Part shown: positions 32,346 through 42,460 of the stretch, piece by piece | Position numbering within the stretch: position 1 is the stretch's first letter | How the letters are laid out: each line of letters starts with the position of its first letter | Source of the DNA: Symbiodinium sp. CCMP2592 | Lineage: Eukaryota; Sar; Dinophyceae; Suessiales; Symbiodiniaceae | Assembly (NCBI GenBank): GCA_905221615.1 | Contig: CAJNDT010003402.1 | Location: 486,750-550,749 of the forward strand | Direction of reading: 5' to 3' | DNA length: 64,000 nucleotides | Program-made: the position numbers and the translations under genes | Notes under the pieces: generated by a model | What the model saw: only the letters and a program-made list of their open reading frames with translations | Database searches by the model: none | What the model was told of the DNA's origin: nothing

Positions 32346-32961
32346 TCTCAAGGCAGCCTTCTTGATGAAGGGTTTCAGCTGAACGGTCATCGCAAAGAAA
32401 CCTGATAGCTGTGGTTGCTATCGTAAAACGATGGCGTGACCGCAGCTTCAACTGTTGGAGGCAATGTTGTCAGGCAGTGGACACAGTCCGATGTGGAAAC
32501 ATTGAAAGACATGAAATCGAATTCGATAGCTGTTCTAGGTGAGGAGATTCAAGTCATGACACTTGACAGCTATGGTTGCTATCGTAAAGCGATGGCGTGA
32601 CCGCAGCTTCCGCGGGTTAGGGCGATGTTGTGTTTCTTAACTAGCTCTCTTAGAAAGCTGGTCGGCAGAAATAATTTCTTAAAGTGAAGCGTGTGGCGAG
32701 AATGACTGTAAAGAAACAGCACCAGGTCCTACCAGGCAATAACGTCGATGGTGAAGTCACTAGTGTGTTGATTTTCGCGAACGGTTGAAAATATGATAGA
32801 TTCTTTCAGCCGTATATAAGTTAGTATTTAATAATTCTAGCCAAAAGAAATAAAACTGTTAATTCTGATGTGAGGGGATTCTCTGGGCGGGTGGGGTTTC
32901 TTCTTGAAGATAGCTTGACTGGAAATAGCTTAACAAGAAATTTTCAAAGCCAGAGCTGCTG
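32346..32961. other. Non-repetitive core of module 2
   Basis: A copy of 29523-30254. It lacks the internal ~138-bp duplication and has a different stretch at about 32725-32840 (CAGGTCCTACCAGGCAATAA onward). The end, from CCAAAAGAAATAAAACTG to the next telomere-like array, is again shared. Confidence 0.75.
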
Positions 32962-33205
32962 AACCCTAAACCCTAAACCCTAAACCCTAAACCCTAAACC
33001 CTAAACCCTAAACCCCTAAACCCCTAAACCCCTAAAAAAACCCTAACCCTAAACCCCTAAAACCCTAAACCCCCCTAAACCCTAAACCCTAAACCCTAAA
33101 CCCTAAACCCTAAACCCTAAACCCTAAACCCTAAACCCCAAACCCTAAACCCTAAACCCCCTAAACCCCAAAACCCTAAACCCCCTAAACCCTAAACCCT
33201 CAAGT
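32962..33205. repeat. Third telomere-like array of the module series
   Basis: About 32 units, the longest of the three. It starts exactly where a third module would begin, but the sequence after it is unrelated to the module. Confidence 0.9.
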
Positions 33206-34612
33206 CCCCATAAATTGAGCTTGCGTATTACACCGTGCATGGTATTCCATTACATTCTTTTCAAGTTGAAGCAAATACACTTAACATCATATCCTTAGAT
33301 ATGCATAGCCGTTTGCACAAGTTATTGCAATCGAGTTTAAGTAAATTGAATTGATTATTCCGCCACCACCACCACCAATATGCAATCGAGTTTAAGTAAA
33401 TTGCACCAGCCCGCTGGCTCAGAATGGCCTAGGGACCTAGTCATAGTCAGAATCCTTTCGTTTTGCCGGGGTTGTAACATCCTCTGGTCTCGGCTCGCCA
33501 CCCGAGTGAGCGAAATCGTAGGACGACCTTGGTTGAAGATTGTTGAGACAAGGGGAAGCTCAGGACAAAAAGCGCAAACTCCATGGTGACATCTGCCCGT
33601 CCGCCGACGGTGGAGAGTCGGAACCCAACAGGATCCCAAGACGATCACAACGGAAGGCCAACGTGAAACAAGACAGCTGCCGAGATCCCAACAGAATTGG
33701 TGCGCACGATCTTTGTACAAGTAATGCAGCCGTCTATTTGAAGTGTCCCTCTAAAATAGATCGGCCTGCAGCGCACTGACACTTGACTGGTCCTGCACTG
33801 CACCACAGTCACCAACAGACCTTCCCGCAACCCCAAAACCCTGAAAAAAAAAACCGTGCTGCAGAAGCAACAAGGGGCAAGAAGGTTGACAACCGTTAGT
33901 TTACAGTCAATGAGCACAAACGCTCCAAACCCACGTGAACCGAGAACGAAAAAACAAGCTGTCACGGGCAGGCAGACTACAAGGCTAGCAAGTCCCAAAG
34001 ATCACAACGCCCCGAACCCAAGGGTAGAAGACATAAAGATCTCAAAGACCTGAACCTCAAACCCGAAACCAGCAGACAAAGTCCCCGACAAGCGAAGCAG
34101 TGGCGACCTGAGCAGGAGGGAAGAAACGAGCCAAGGTGCAGGACACAGCCAGGCGGCAAAGGCATGCGAGAAGAAGCACGGCAGCGGGGCACTCTATTTT
34201 CAAGGCGACCGCAAAAGAAAGATTGCGAAAGACACATGCATGCCCCTTCGCCTATTTCCTGTACAAAAGAATGGTCACAAAAAGGTGTCCTGCAAGGGGC
34301 CAAGGTGATGCATGCGCATCGACACGTGGCTTTGCTTTATCGTGCAAACGAGTGACAACAACGAAGCTCCACAACATGTCAACTGAGGCTCCGACCATAT
34401 TACCCAAATATTTGAAGGACATACCATTTATGGTTGCTCGCCTGCCCGCACAAATCTGTGCTGTATTGTACCATGGCAGAAACACAATATGCGCCAAGTC
34501 TCTTTCTTCCACATATCCGACCATAACGATCGCAAAGTAGAACCTGGCAAAGGAAATTGACGGTGAGAAACCCGAGATGAATCCGAGCGTTGCAAAGCCT
34601 TTTGCGCTGATT
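33206..34612. other. No supported gene; short tandem and direct repeat
   Basis: GCAATCGAGTTTAAGTAAAT occurs twice (about 33327 and 33382). Several open frames cross this stretch on both strands (for example 34136-34540 plus), but none has features I recognise. Confidence 0.4.
33390..33408. repeat. 19-bp direct repeat, left copy
   Basis: GTTTAAGTAAATTGCACCA is repeated exactly at 36377-36395. The pair brackets 2.97 kb that contains the CxxC gene and the exon upstream of it. Confidence 0.7.
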
Positions 34613-35698
34613 TTACATCAAAATCGAGTAGGCCAAGGACGTGGTATATTCGCCTAGAAACAAAATGGACGCACGACCTTTGTCCTGCATGGCACGGTCG
34701 CAAGCGCTTAGCACTGCATCCCGTACATCCACCGATCCAGCCGCGTCCATGTTGGACAGCACGTCCAACTCACAGGGACCACATAACCTTTGAAGGTGAA
34801 AGGGATGCGATGCCAGCGGCTCATAGGCCAGCAGCCCGTCGTCACTTGCTAGATGCATCATCGGGTTCACGGCCGTGCCCAAATGGTGATGGCTGCTGAG
34901 AGGACATAAGATCAAACTCGACGGGTAATGTTTGGCCAGCCAACGAAAAGCTTCTAGCTTCCACTCACAGTTATGCATGCCCGATTCTTGCTTGATCTGG
35001 TTAGTGGGGTTTTGGTCCGCCAAGACATTGATGTGAGGGCTGCCCCACAAAATCACAGTCGGTGCGCAACCATGACAATGCGTCTCCACCAAGTCCGAAG
35101 CGGTGGCGTCCACCCCATCGATGATGTGCAAATGTTTGTAGCACTTTTGCATACGCCCCGTCAAAAGCTTTTGCATTGCTACAGCATCACCTTTCTTTGG
35201 AAAACAGAAGTCCGTCACGTAGATATCTACATCGTGTAGAGATGTGAGGGGCAAAGGCAGATCGAGCTTTGACAGCACATGGAGATGGTGGTACAGCACA
35301 GCTTTACTTGGACCTTTGTAGCATTCGTCGCAAGTCCACTGTGGCGGTGTTGTTCTCTTTGTCCATTCTGGGTCTGCATGCTGGTATCCACACAACTCCG
35401 GCACCAACAACCGAGACGCCACCCGTTGACACACACCACATTGCGGGGTGCGAGGCGGGTACATCACCATCTTCACGTGGGTGGATGCATGGACCTTCTG
35501 CTCTTCCCAGCAACCAGAACAGTAGAATCCGCCATCGGTTGATCGAGCCGACAAAGCGTACAGCTGGACGTGGCAACGGTTGCACGCGAAGCATGTGCTA
35601 TTGCCAAGCTTCCTCTCTTGCCTCCTTCTCGCCCACCAGACCACTGCACTTATGATTGCAAAGATGAGAGGCCGTGCAAACCATCGTCGAATCGCCAT
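34613..35698 (-). CDS. Membrane-anchored CxxC (zinc-finger-like) protein, unknown function
   Basis: An uninterrupted 361-codon frame from ATG to TAG; the GTG codon before the ATG is also open. Residues 1-9 are basic, about 10-23 form one hydrophobic segment (PLIFAIISAVVWW), then a basic stretch RRRQERK. This is the pattern of a signal anchor or a single N-terminal membrane helix. Four Cys-pair knuckles follow: CFACNRC at about 36-42, CSGC at 60-63, CGVC at 87-90 and CDEC at 123-126, which is enough for two zinc sites. The C-terminal 230 residues are mixed alpha/beta in character, with conserved-looking CHGCAPTVILWGSPH and LCPLSSHHHLG, and end in a mildly hydrophobic tail. I do not recognise the family. 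The LIM/RING-like spacing is suggestive only. The long intact frame, Cys spacing and lack of low complexity make it a real gene. It may be a single exon or the last exon of a longer one. Confidence 0.75.
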   Translation of the reverse strand: MAIRRWFARPLIFAIISAVVWWARRRQERKLGNSTCFACNRCHVQLYALSARSTDGGFYCSGCWEEQKVHASTHVKMVMYPPRTPQCGVCQRVASRLLVPELCGYQHADPEWTKRTTPPQWTCDECYKGPSKAVLYHHLHVLSKLDLPLPLTSLHDVDIYVTDFCFPKKGDAVAMQKLLTGRMQKCYKHLHIIDGVDATASDLVETHCHGCAPTVILWGSPHINVLADQNPTNQIKQESGMHNCEWKLEAFRWLAKHYPSSLILCPLSSHHHLGTAVNPMMHLASDDGLLAYEPLASHPFHLQRLCGPCELDVLSNMDAAGSVDVRDAVLSACDRAMQDKGRASILFLGEYTTSLAYSILM

Positions 35699-36096
35699 CA
35701 CGTAAAAATCACTGAGGTCGTTACAAAGCTGTGGCCCAGAAAAGGCTGCAAACCGGTGCTAGTGACGATTGTGGGATACACTACAGACAGGTCTCACACA
35801 CAACAGTACGACATTAAGTTAAGCCCTGCCTCGAAGTCATCGTGGATCGCTTCTTCACGGTCTAGTACCTGCGAACATCACTTGCGACAAGTCTCAAGCG
35901 ACAGCTTCACAAATGAGTCAAAATCCTTCATTGATGGGCCTGCAAAACGCAAAGATAAGAACACTAAGTGCTTAGAGCCAACATTCAGCACAGAGATATT
36001 GCAAATGTAATGCGGAACATATATTGACACCGACGCAAAACACAACAAGCGCCATAACAAGTTTTTAAAGCTCTTTGTTCGTACTGCTGACAAAAA

Positions 36097-36348
36097 TCAC
36101 ATGTAAGGATGCCAGAAACGGACGTGCCCACTTGCTGCGGTGAGCCGATAAGCTTTGTACTCTTCGGTCACTGGCAGGTACAAACCGCTCACTCGCCCTG
36201 GAAATTGCCAAGAGCGTCCGTGTAAAAGCTTGATCACCTCAGACAACACTTTTTTTGTCAAGTTAATCTCAAATGTTTGGAGTCCCAGACCGTCTCGCCA
36301 GCTTGGTTGGTGATGATCTGACAGCCTCCCACGAATGTGAGCAAACAG
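36097..36348 (-). CDS. Terminal exon of an unknown protein
   Basis: After the acceptor-like TTTGCCTTCACAG the minus strand is open in phase 0 for 83 codons to TGA. The sequence looks like a folded domain: LFAHIRGRLSDHHQPSWRDG, then LGLQTFEINLTKKVL, HGRSWQFPGRVSGLYLPVTE and RLTAASGHVRFWHPYM. It is rich in aromatic residues, with no repeats. It lies about 400 bp upstream of the CxxC gene on the same strand and inside the same pair of 19-bp direct repeats. It could be the end of a separate upstream gene. I do not recognise the domain. The exon start is inferred from the AG. Confidence 0.5.
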   Translation of the reverse strand: MFAHIRGRLSDHHQPSWRDGLGLQTFEINLTKKVLSEVIKLLHGRSWQFPGRVSGLYLPVTEEYKAYRLTAASGHVRFWHPYM

Positions 36349-36376
36349 CTGTGAAGGCAAACACTGGTCTGCGGGC

Positions 36377-36395
36377 GTTTAAGTAAATTGCACCA
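36377..36395. repeat. 19-bp direct repeat, right copy
   Basis: GTTTAAGTAAATTGCACCA, identical to 33390-33408. Confidence 0.7.
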
Positions 36396-37897
36396 AATAT
36401 ACAAACACCAATACTAATACGAGATTTAGGGTCTAGAATATTGAGCTTCGGGTAACGTTTATGGTTTAAGCCCGAATCTAGGTTCGTCCGGCCAGTTAGC
36501 ACGCGATGAGAGCAATGACTCTTGTGCAAAAACCATGCATCCGTGGATGCAAAGGCCTCTGCAAACATGAGATCAAGCTTTGAAAGCGACTTGAAGACTT
36601 GGCAATTCGATGATGATTCCAGGGATTGGGCTCCGAACCTTGTAATCTGTCAAAGCTTCGGCCCTAACGAACCCCCACTGCTTGGACTCGTGCCGCTTTT
36701 ACGACAGTGGGTTTGGTAGAGGCCGTAAAGTGCAGAACAGCATACACACTTGCATAGAAACAGGACAGAGACCTATGCACGCAGGGAGCAGAGGGCCCTT
36801 GAAAAGAAATCTGCGGATCTGCAGGAAGCACTCGCGCAAGCCAGAATGTCTTGCAGAAAGCGCACCTCGTATTTGGCGACGCGGCTCATATCCTCGAAAC
36901 GTCGCGTGGGTTTCGATGGTGTTACCGCACTAAACCAACGATTGCTTCGAATGTCTGACTGAGCATGGAGCGGCACGGTGCAAGAACAGGCACACGAGGA
37001 GGCTCTTGAATTGCTGAATTGAGCCGGAAGCTGCATCGCCAATCGGCCTCGCCCCCATTTCTGCGACTCCAAATGTCACTTTGGTAACCAGTGCATCCAC
37101 ACAGTGTGCAAGTTTTTGTTTTAGCGGGAATGGTATGCATGCGCGCGTCCTTCGACGGTGATGCGCAGTCACGTATGCAAAAACATTCGGCGCCAACTAT
37201 ACAATAACTATGATGACATAACGTCCCTGGTATTCACCCGAGCAGGTCAGAAGCTGGTGGTGCCTGCGCCATGGAATTGAAACACAATCACATCATGCGG
37301 GGATCACCAGACCTGGCAGATGGTCCCTTATGGTCCCGGCCGATCTAGAGAAGCTTTCAGCTGGATTCATTGCTGGTGCCGGCATACACGCAGTTGCGTG
37401 GCTCTCGGCGGGCGCAGCTCTCGCTCGGATCGCCTCGATGGGACTGCAAGAACCAGACTTCACGAAGCAGAAGGAGCGTGCCGAGTGTCCCACCACGATC
37501 GTGCGAGATCAAAGCAACGCCCGAGATTTAGGACTTTGCTCGCGCGTGCTGAGGTTCTCACGATTTGATGTCTTCGAGGAGCTCCGCTGGTCCGTGCTTG
37601 GCTCCCGGCACTCTGTTGGATCGAGCCAACGATATGGCCGGTGGGTTTCTTTGTTGCAACGGAATGTGAATGTGCATGATTCAGTCGTCGAGCTCAGCTC
37701 TGCAGGTCTCGCTGACCTTTTTTGAGCAGACCAAGCGCTCTTCCGAAGGGCCGCGCTCACAGCTGCTGGATCCTTGCCAGAGAGCTATTGGCGGAGACTT
37801 ATTTCGGCCGCTAAGCTCCGGACACCTTCGATGAGATCACGTTTACCTAGCCAGGCGACCAGGGCAGCAACGGTGCATGTCACGAGCGCAAGTTTCG
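36396..37897. other. No gene I can define; some exon-like frames
   Basis: At 36453-36478 a word shared with the array at 49.7-50.2 kb occurs (ACGTTTATGGTTTAAGCCCG). Plus-strand frames at 36750-36962 (containing EKKSADLQEALAQARMSCRK) and 37330-37725 have protein-like composition and may be exons. I find no consistent splice structure or family for them. Confidence 0.35.
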
Positions 37898-38493
37898 CTA
37901 CCGGGCGCTGAGCTGCAGGCCGATCTGTAGCTGTCCTCTTAGGTTTCCTCGCGAAGTCGCAAGGATGTTGCGAACCCGCGATTTGTAGCGACGCACCGCA
38001 GCCTTGAGGTAGCTGAGTGGCACGGCGTCCACAATCAGCAGCCGCACGTTCGCCTCTTCGTAGTCCTGCGATGGATGCTTCGGCAGATGAGTACAATTCG
38101 GTGCTTGATGCCTGAATCATCTTCAGCATCTCATGACGAAGGTGCTCGGCATGGCAGCGCCGGTTCGTGCAGTCGTTGCCTGCGCAGAGTGGCTCTTTGA
38201 TCCGTGCGATTTCGACGGTGCCTGCCTGTCACGAGGAGAAGAACTTCTCTGTCCTCCGCGATATCTATGTTTCAAGTTTACCACGTGCTGCGAAGCCGCT
38301 GGGCCTTCTCTTCCACTGGCTGCACAAGCTTCCAGAGGTGACGATTGAAGCCGCCCCAGCTGAACCCCTTCCCCCAAGCCGGGTGAACCGGCAGGCCGAG
38401 AAGGGAAGCAGCCAGGGCGCCCCGATCGCCCCCCCACCATTGGTCCTCCTGGCGATATCGCTCTCCATGGTTTTTGTTCGAGAACCGCACACT
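37898..38493 (-). pseudogene. Spliced gene fragment with a Cys/His motif, probably frameshifted
   Basis: The first exon (about 38493-38289) reads RYRQEDQWWGGDRGALAASL, PAWGKGFSWGGFNRHLWKLV and PVEEKAQRL. It is followed by a 67-nt intron, best placed at 38288-38222 with GC-AG ends and a GCAC repeat at both junctions. The next exon gives TVEIARIKEPLCAGNDCTNR, then RCHAEHLRHEMLKMIQASS. The coding signal then continues only in another frame as NVRLLIVDAVPLSYLKAAVR to a TAG at 37900-37898, so a frameshift near 38060 is likely. C..NDC....CH could bind a metal. The gene starts about 80 bp after the stop of the SGNH-like gene on the same strand and might be its continuation. The family is not recognised. 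Confidence 0.45.
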
Positions 38494-38569
38494 TCATGAA
38501 ATCTTGCCTCGGCAGTGGCAACGGCGCAAAGTGCGGAATCCGAGATGATTAGGTCCGCTGCCTGATTTT

Positions 38570-39135
38570 TTAGGGCCCCTCTGGAATAATGAATTTTAAT
38601 CCGTCGAGCGAGGCCTTCGCGAGAGCCGGCAAAAGTTTCACCGCGACGGCTCGGATGCCACGCGCGTTCAGGTGGCATCCGTCGGAGTAGTACTCCGACC
38701 CTGAGCTTCATGTGGTTGTTTCGAACGTGTCTTAACGGCCAGCCTGCCTGGACTGCGTGCGGCTTCGAACACCGCCGCGATTTCCTCGCTTCGCTGGGTT
38801 GCCAAGCCGGCAAGGACCTCGATCTGATTCGATGCACTTACTGATGATCGCCGCAGATGTCGCCTCGTATTTCGTCGTGGCAAGGTAGCCGACCACCTGA
38901 AGCGTGGCGACGGTTTGGAAGTCTTTCGGTTGCATGCGTCTGAGTACACGAGACAGCAGCCGGTTCGAACGATCGCCGAAGAGCTGTGCCACGTGTCGCG
39001 AGTCGTGCACCGAGTGCGTGACCTTTGCCCGCCAGTGTCGCGCAACCTCAATGGCAAACACCACCGGGGCAGAAGGATCTAACAGGGATTGGGGCGCCAT
39101 GCCCGATAACCGAAGCAATACTGGCGTCGTTGACC
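38570..39135 (-). CDS. Spliced gene 3' part with SGNH/GDSL-hydrolase-like C-terminal motif
   Basis: Two minus-strand exons are seen. Exon A (39135-38842) follows an AG (GATCAG) and reads MAPQSLLDPSAPVVFAIEVA, then RHWRAKVTHSVHDSRHVAQL and YLATTKYEATSAAII. It ends at a strong donor, GTAAGTGC. The 141-nt intron 38841-38701 ends CTCAG. Exon B (38700-38570) keeps phase (A + GG) and gives SEYYSDGCHLNARG, RAVAVKLLPALAKASLDG and a TAA. YYSDGCHLNARG followed by a helix ending in LLPAL matches the last conserved block (D..H) of SGNH/GDSL hydrolases, which carries the catalytic Asp and His. The GDS serine block and the GxND block would lie in upstream exons that I could not find. Enzyme activity is therefore inference. 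The phase-consistent GT-AG splice is direct evidence. Confidence 0.55.
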
Positions 39136-41679
39136 CTGATCATTTGGGCTCTGGGTTGCATGTCAGCACGTCAAATCAAGAAACAAGCATTCAAACGAAT
39201 TGCCTGCCGGGTCGCCCGTGTTCGGTCGGGGACCTGCAGGTTCAGTAGAAAGGTAAACAGGTGCATAGCATAGGGCGAGCGGTGTTGGATGAACTAGCAG
39301 CTTCACGTGCTGTGGGCCTTCGTCCGCTTCGTGGCCGCATTTCCGGCCTCAGTTTCGATGCGAACTAGGATTTCTCATGGAGCCGCGGGCCAGTCTCGGG
39401 GAGATCCCTATGAGCTAGGCCCAACGAACCGCCCCTGCTTAAAACGCACCGATAAGGCTTCCGCAGGGACAGCCTGCTGCACGCCGCGCTGCCGGAGTCA
39501 GGACGTGACACACAACGAAGGCATGACAGCACCGTGTCTGAAAGCTCGGAACTCGTATTGTCGAGCCACGCGATTTACGTGCGGCCGAACCTGCCTGCAG
39601 CCAGCTCAGCAACGCTGCGACCTTTTCGTGCAAGTACAAGGATCTGCGGTTGACTGCGGCTCACGCCGTGCATGGCAGTGTCCGTGCACAGACGACGGCC
39701 TCCGCACTTTCGATGCCAACCTGACGATGTCGCGGCCGGCATGCGAATTGCCGGCGCATGTAACTTGTTCTGTGCGCCACGCGCTCATGAATCGTTTCCA
39801 CTCTTTCTGTGCCTCCGAGATGCTACGCTAAGCCCTCCAATGCTTCGCAAACCCCCTTGCGACGACTGTAAGATTTCTTGGCTGAAGCTTGTCACAGTGG
39901 CTTGTGCCTTCCATCGGCGTCGAAGCACCTGAGAATGCATTCAGGGACGGGTTCGGACCACGTGTGGGGGACATAAGCTGGTCCTTAAGCAGTTCTTGGT
40001 GCCGGACCATTGTTGAAGCGAACAGAAACAAGACTAGCATCATTGCAGAAAATGCCACGCCTGGCAGCGCGAGAAGCTTTTCTGCTATGGATCGGTGATT
40101 GGCGGTGCAACACCCGGGAGTCCTCCGTGCCAGACACAGCGACGCGCCAGGGCGGTCGTGGCGGTGACATCCCAGGTCATTTTGCTTAGAAGCTCGAAGG
40201 CAGTGACTACTTTGAGCACTCAAGCTCGCGGGATGCCAGCAGAGTGCCACAGTGAACAGTCGAAACCAAAGGATCGGTAAGGCAGCTAACCCGTCGCCAC
40301 GAAGCGTGCATTTTGTTGCTTTGTTGGACGAGTCCGGGACGCGCTCCCGTGAGATTCCTTGCCTACCTCGGGTGTGTTATGTCGCCGTGCTGTAGGAACC
40401 TCTGTACCTGTCATTGCAAGGGACATGTTGCTCGTTGCTTTGCTCCGTTATCCGCATCTTTCTGGGATTAAGCCTATACTTTAGTCCATGTGTGCTTTCA
40501 CGAGTGAACGCTTGAAGCCCAGGTCTCAGCCGGCAAGATGTACTTGGCCTGGAGGTTCTTCCACTGGCCTTGCTGCGATGTCGGTATGCAGGCTGTATGC
40601 AGGGATCGCAAGAATATCGCCAGCGCTGATTCAGGCAGCAAGCAAAGCTCGGGACCAAGGCACTGCGTCTGCTTCCTGCAACTGCGATTTGGCTTACGGC
40701 TGCTGGGTGTTGTGCTCATTACGATAGGTCCTGGAGTCTGTGCGGTTTGCCCCTGACGGAAGCATCTGGAGAGGAACTGCACTGTTTGCTGGCCGACTCG
40801 GTCGCACGGACTCCGGCCTCACTCGTCTGGCCAAAAGTCCTCATCCAGCGAGGACAGCCGCTCGCTGTATGGCATGTGGGAGGCTTGGGATCGAGCAAAG
40901 TCGTCCGTGACATCACGCAACGGATCGTATGCAAGCCAACCGCATACGAAACGGCAGCATGTTTGCACCTTAGCGCATCGGGTGAAATGCCCTTGCGCTC
41001 CCGATCCGGACGTCAAGTTTCGCGATTTCTGAACGTAAGTCTTGACATTAAACAAGCCGGCATTACTCCGTCGTACACATACCACTGCCTCCCCCAACGC
41101 CAATACCAGCGCCCATCGCTCCTGTCGGCGGGGTGCAGCCATGCTTATGTAGCGCGCTCGGCAGTGGTTCGATCCTCCGAAGTAGTGCCCCCGTGGAACC
41201 TCGTACTTCACGACTTTCTCTCCGGTCAAAAAGCAAGCTTCGAAGCAAGGATGTTAGTTGCACACGCTGGTATACATCTGGCACGCATTGCACACGCTGG
41301 GTTCCTTTTGCCAAACAAAAAGAAGGATGCTAGTTGACTGGCTGGTTTCCATCTAGCAAGGCAGACACAAGGATGCTGGTTGCACACGCTGATCGTCAGG
41401 ATTAGTGTCTGCGCGGAACGCCTTTTTTCCACCAGGAAACACGATGAAGTCATCGGCTCCGCGCGGTCCTGAAGTTGTGTTTGCTCGAGAGTTGCACGTG
41501 CGAACGAAGTTCTGAGGATCGGACACACTCGAATGCATGGCTTCCGCATGCGTTCGAGGATGAACTGGCAGCAGCCCGATCTGGTCAAGCGGAACCTCGC
41601 ACGACGGTTCGAGCGAAGGGAATGGTGTCCGGAGTAAGGCCCTCGCTTGCTGATGCCGATGTCCTCTGCCAGCCACGTC
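39136..41679. other. Unresolved exon-like sequence on both strands
   Basis: On the minus strand at about 40105-39830 a frame contains one hydrophobic segment (VAFSAMMLVLFLFASTMV) followed by a polar stretch, and at about 39815-39700 it reads AQKEWKRFMSAWRTEQ. These may be exons of a membrane protein. On the plus strand 40750-41034 is open, reads LVWPKVLIQRGQPLAVWHVG and ends at a donor-like GTAAGTC. I could not join these into models. Confidence 0.3.
41228..41395. repeat. Dispersed ~40-bp repeat, second locus
   Basis: Units GGATGYTAGTTGCACACGCTGG and GGTTTCCATCTAGCAAGGCA are repeated about three times. They match 31567-31652, although the two loci are otherwise unrelated. Confidence 0.65.
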
Positions 41680-42102
41680 ATTTGCCTACAGGCCGAGTCG
41701 CATAGTTTAAGGAAGCTAGACCACTAATCACGGGCCTCAAACGGTGCTCGATGACCAGCTGAGTGGCGACGACATGCTTGTCGGCAGAGGTCGTGGGCCA
41801 ATCCACGACCTTGAAAAACTTGCATTCTCTTACGTTTGACGGCTCTGACACTGCCTGCCGGTAGATGGTGTAAACGAAGTCGCCTAGCAATCAAGAACTT
41901 TCACCCATGGAACGAGTCTTACACGTTCCTGCTGGCCCCGGAGCAAGCCGTGTCTGACCGAGTATGTACTACAAAATGCTTCGGGAGTTAAGCCTGAGAT
42001 GGGAATCTGCTCAATACGAGTCTTGAAATGTTTGTCTTGATGTACCACGAACAGCCATTGTCTGACCAAGGAGGGGGAGCAGGATCTACCGAGAACAGCC
42101 AC
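41680..42102 (-). pseudogene. Decayed gene remnant P1, paralogue of 43044-43520
   Basis: One minus-strand frame reads VRQWLFVVHQDKHFKTRIEQ to RLVPWVKVLDC and stops. In the next frame the sequence continues at once with LGDFVYTIYRQAVSEP, VVDWPTTSADKHVVATQLVI and EHRLRP. A single frameshift at about 41888 joins them. The second part aligns with 43044-43520 on the same strand (GD[FL], DWPTTS.D, E[HY]RLRP in the same order and spacing). The family is not recognised. The decay suggests a pseudogene or an old mobile-element gene. Confidence 0.5.
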
Positions 42103-42139
42103 AGTCTAACCGAGGAGGCGGAGCAAAGGCGATGATGAT

Positions 42140-42256
42140 GATATCGACGCTCTCTCTCTCTCTCTTCGCCTCCTCCCTCCTCTCTCTCTCTCTCCTTCAC
42201 TCACGCCTAGCGCCTCCTCTCTCCGTGCCTCTCTCTCTCTCCTCCGTTCTCCTCTC

Positions 42257-42288
<32 letters not shown>

Positions 42289-42332
42289 TTCTCTCGTTCT
42301 CCCTCTGTCTACCCTTTCTCTCTCGCTCTCCC

Positions 42333-42374
<42 letters not shown>

Positions 42375-42413
42375 CGCCTCTCTCCCTCGCTATCTCTCTC
42401 TCTCTCTCGCCGG

Positions 42414-42444
<31 letters not shown>

Positions 42445-42460
42445 TTCTTCTCTTCCTCTC
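42140..42460. repeat. CT dinucleotide-rich microsatellite
   Basis: About 320 bp of CTCTCT runs with interruptions. The Ser/Leu frame on plus and the Arg/Glu frame on minus are artefacts. Confidence 0.95.

Noticed and set aside
27060..33205. CRISPR-like array
   Set aside because: The arrays are contiguous tandem repeats without unique spacers, and no cas genes are present.
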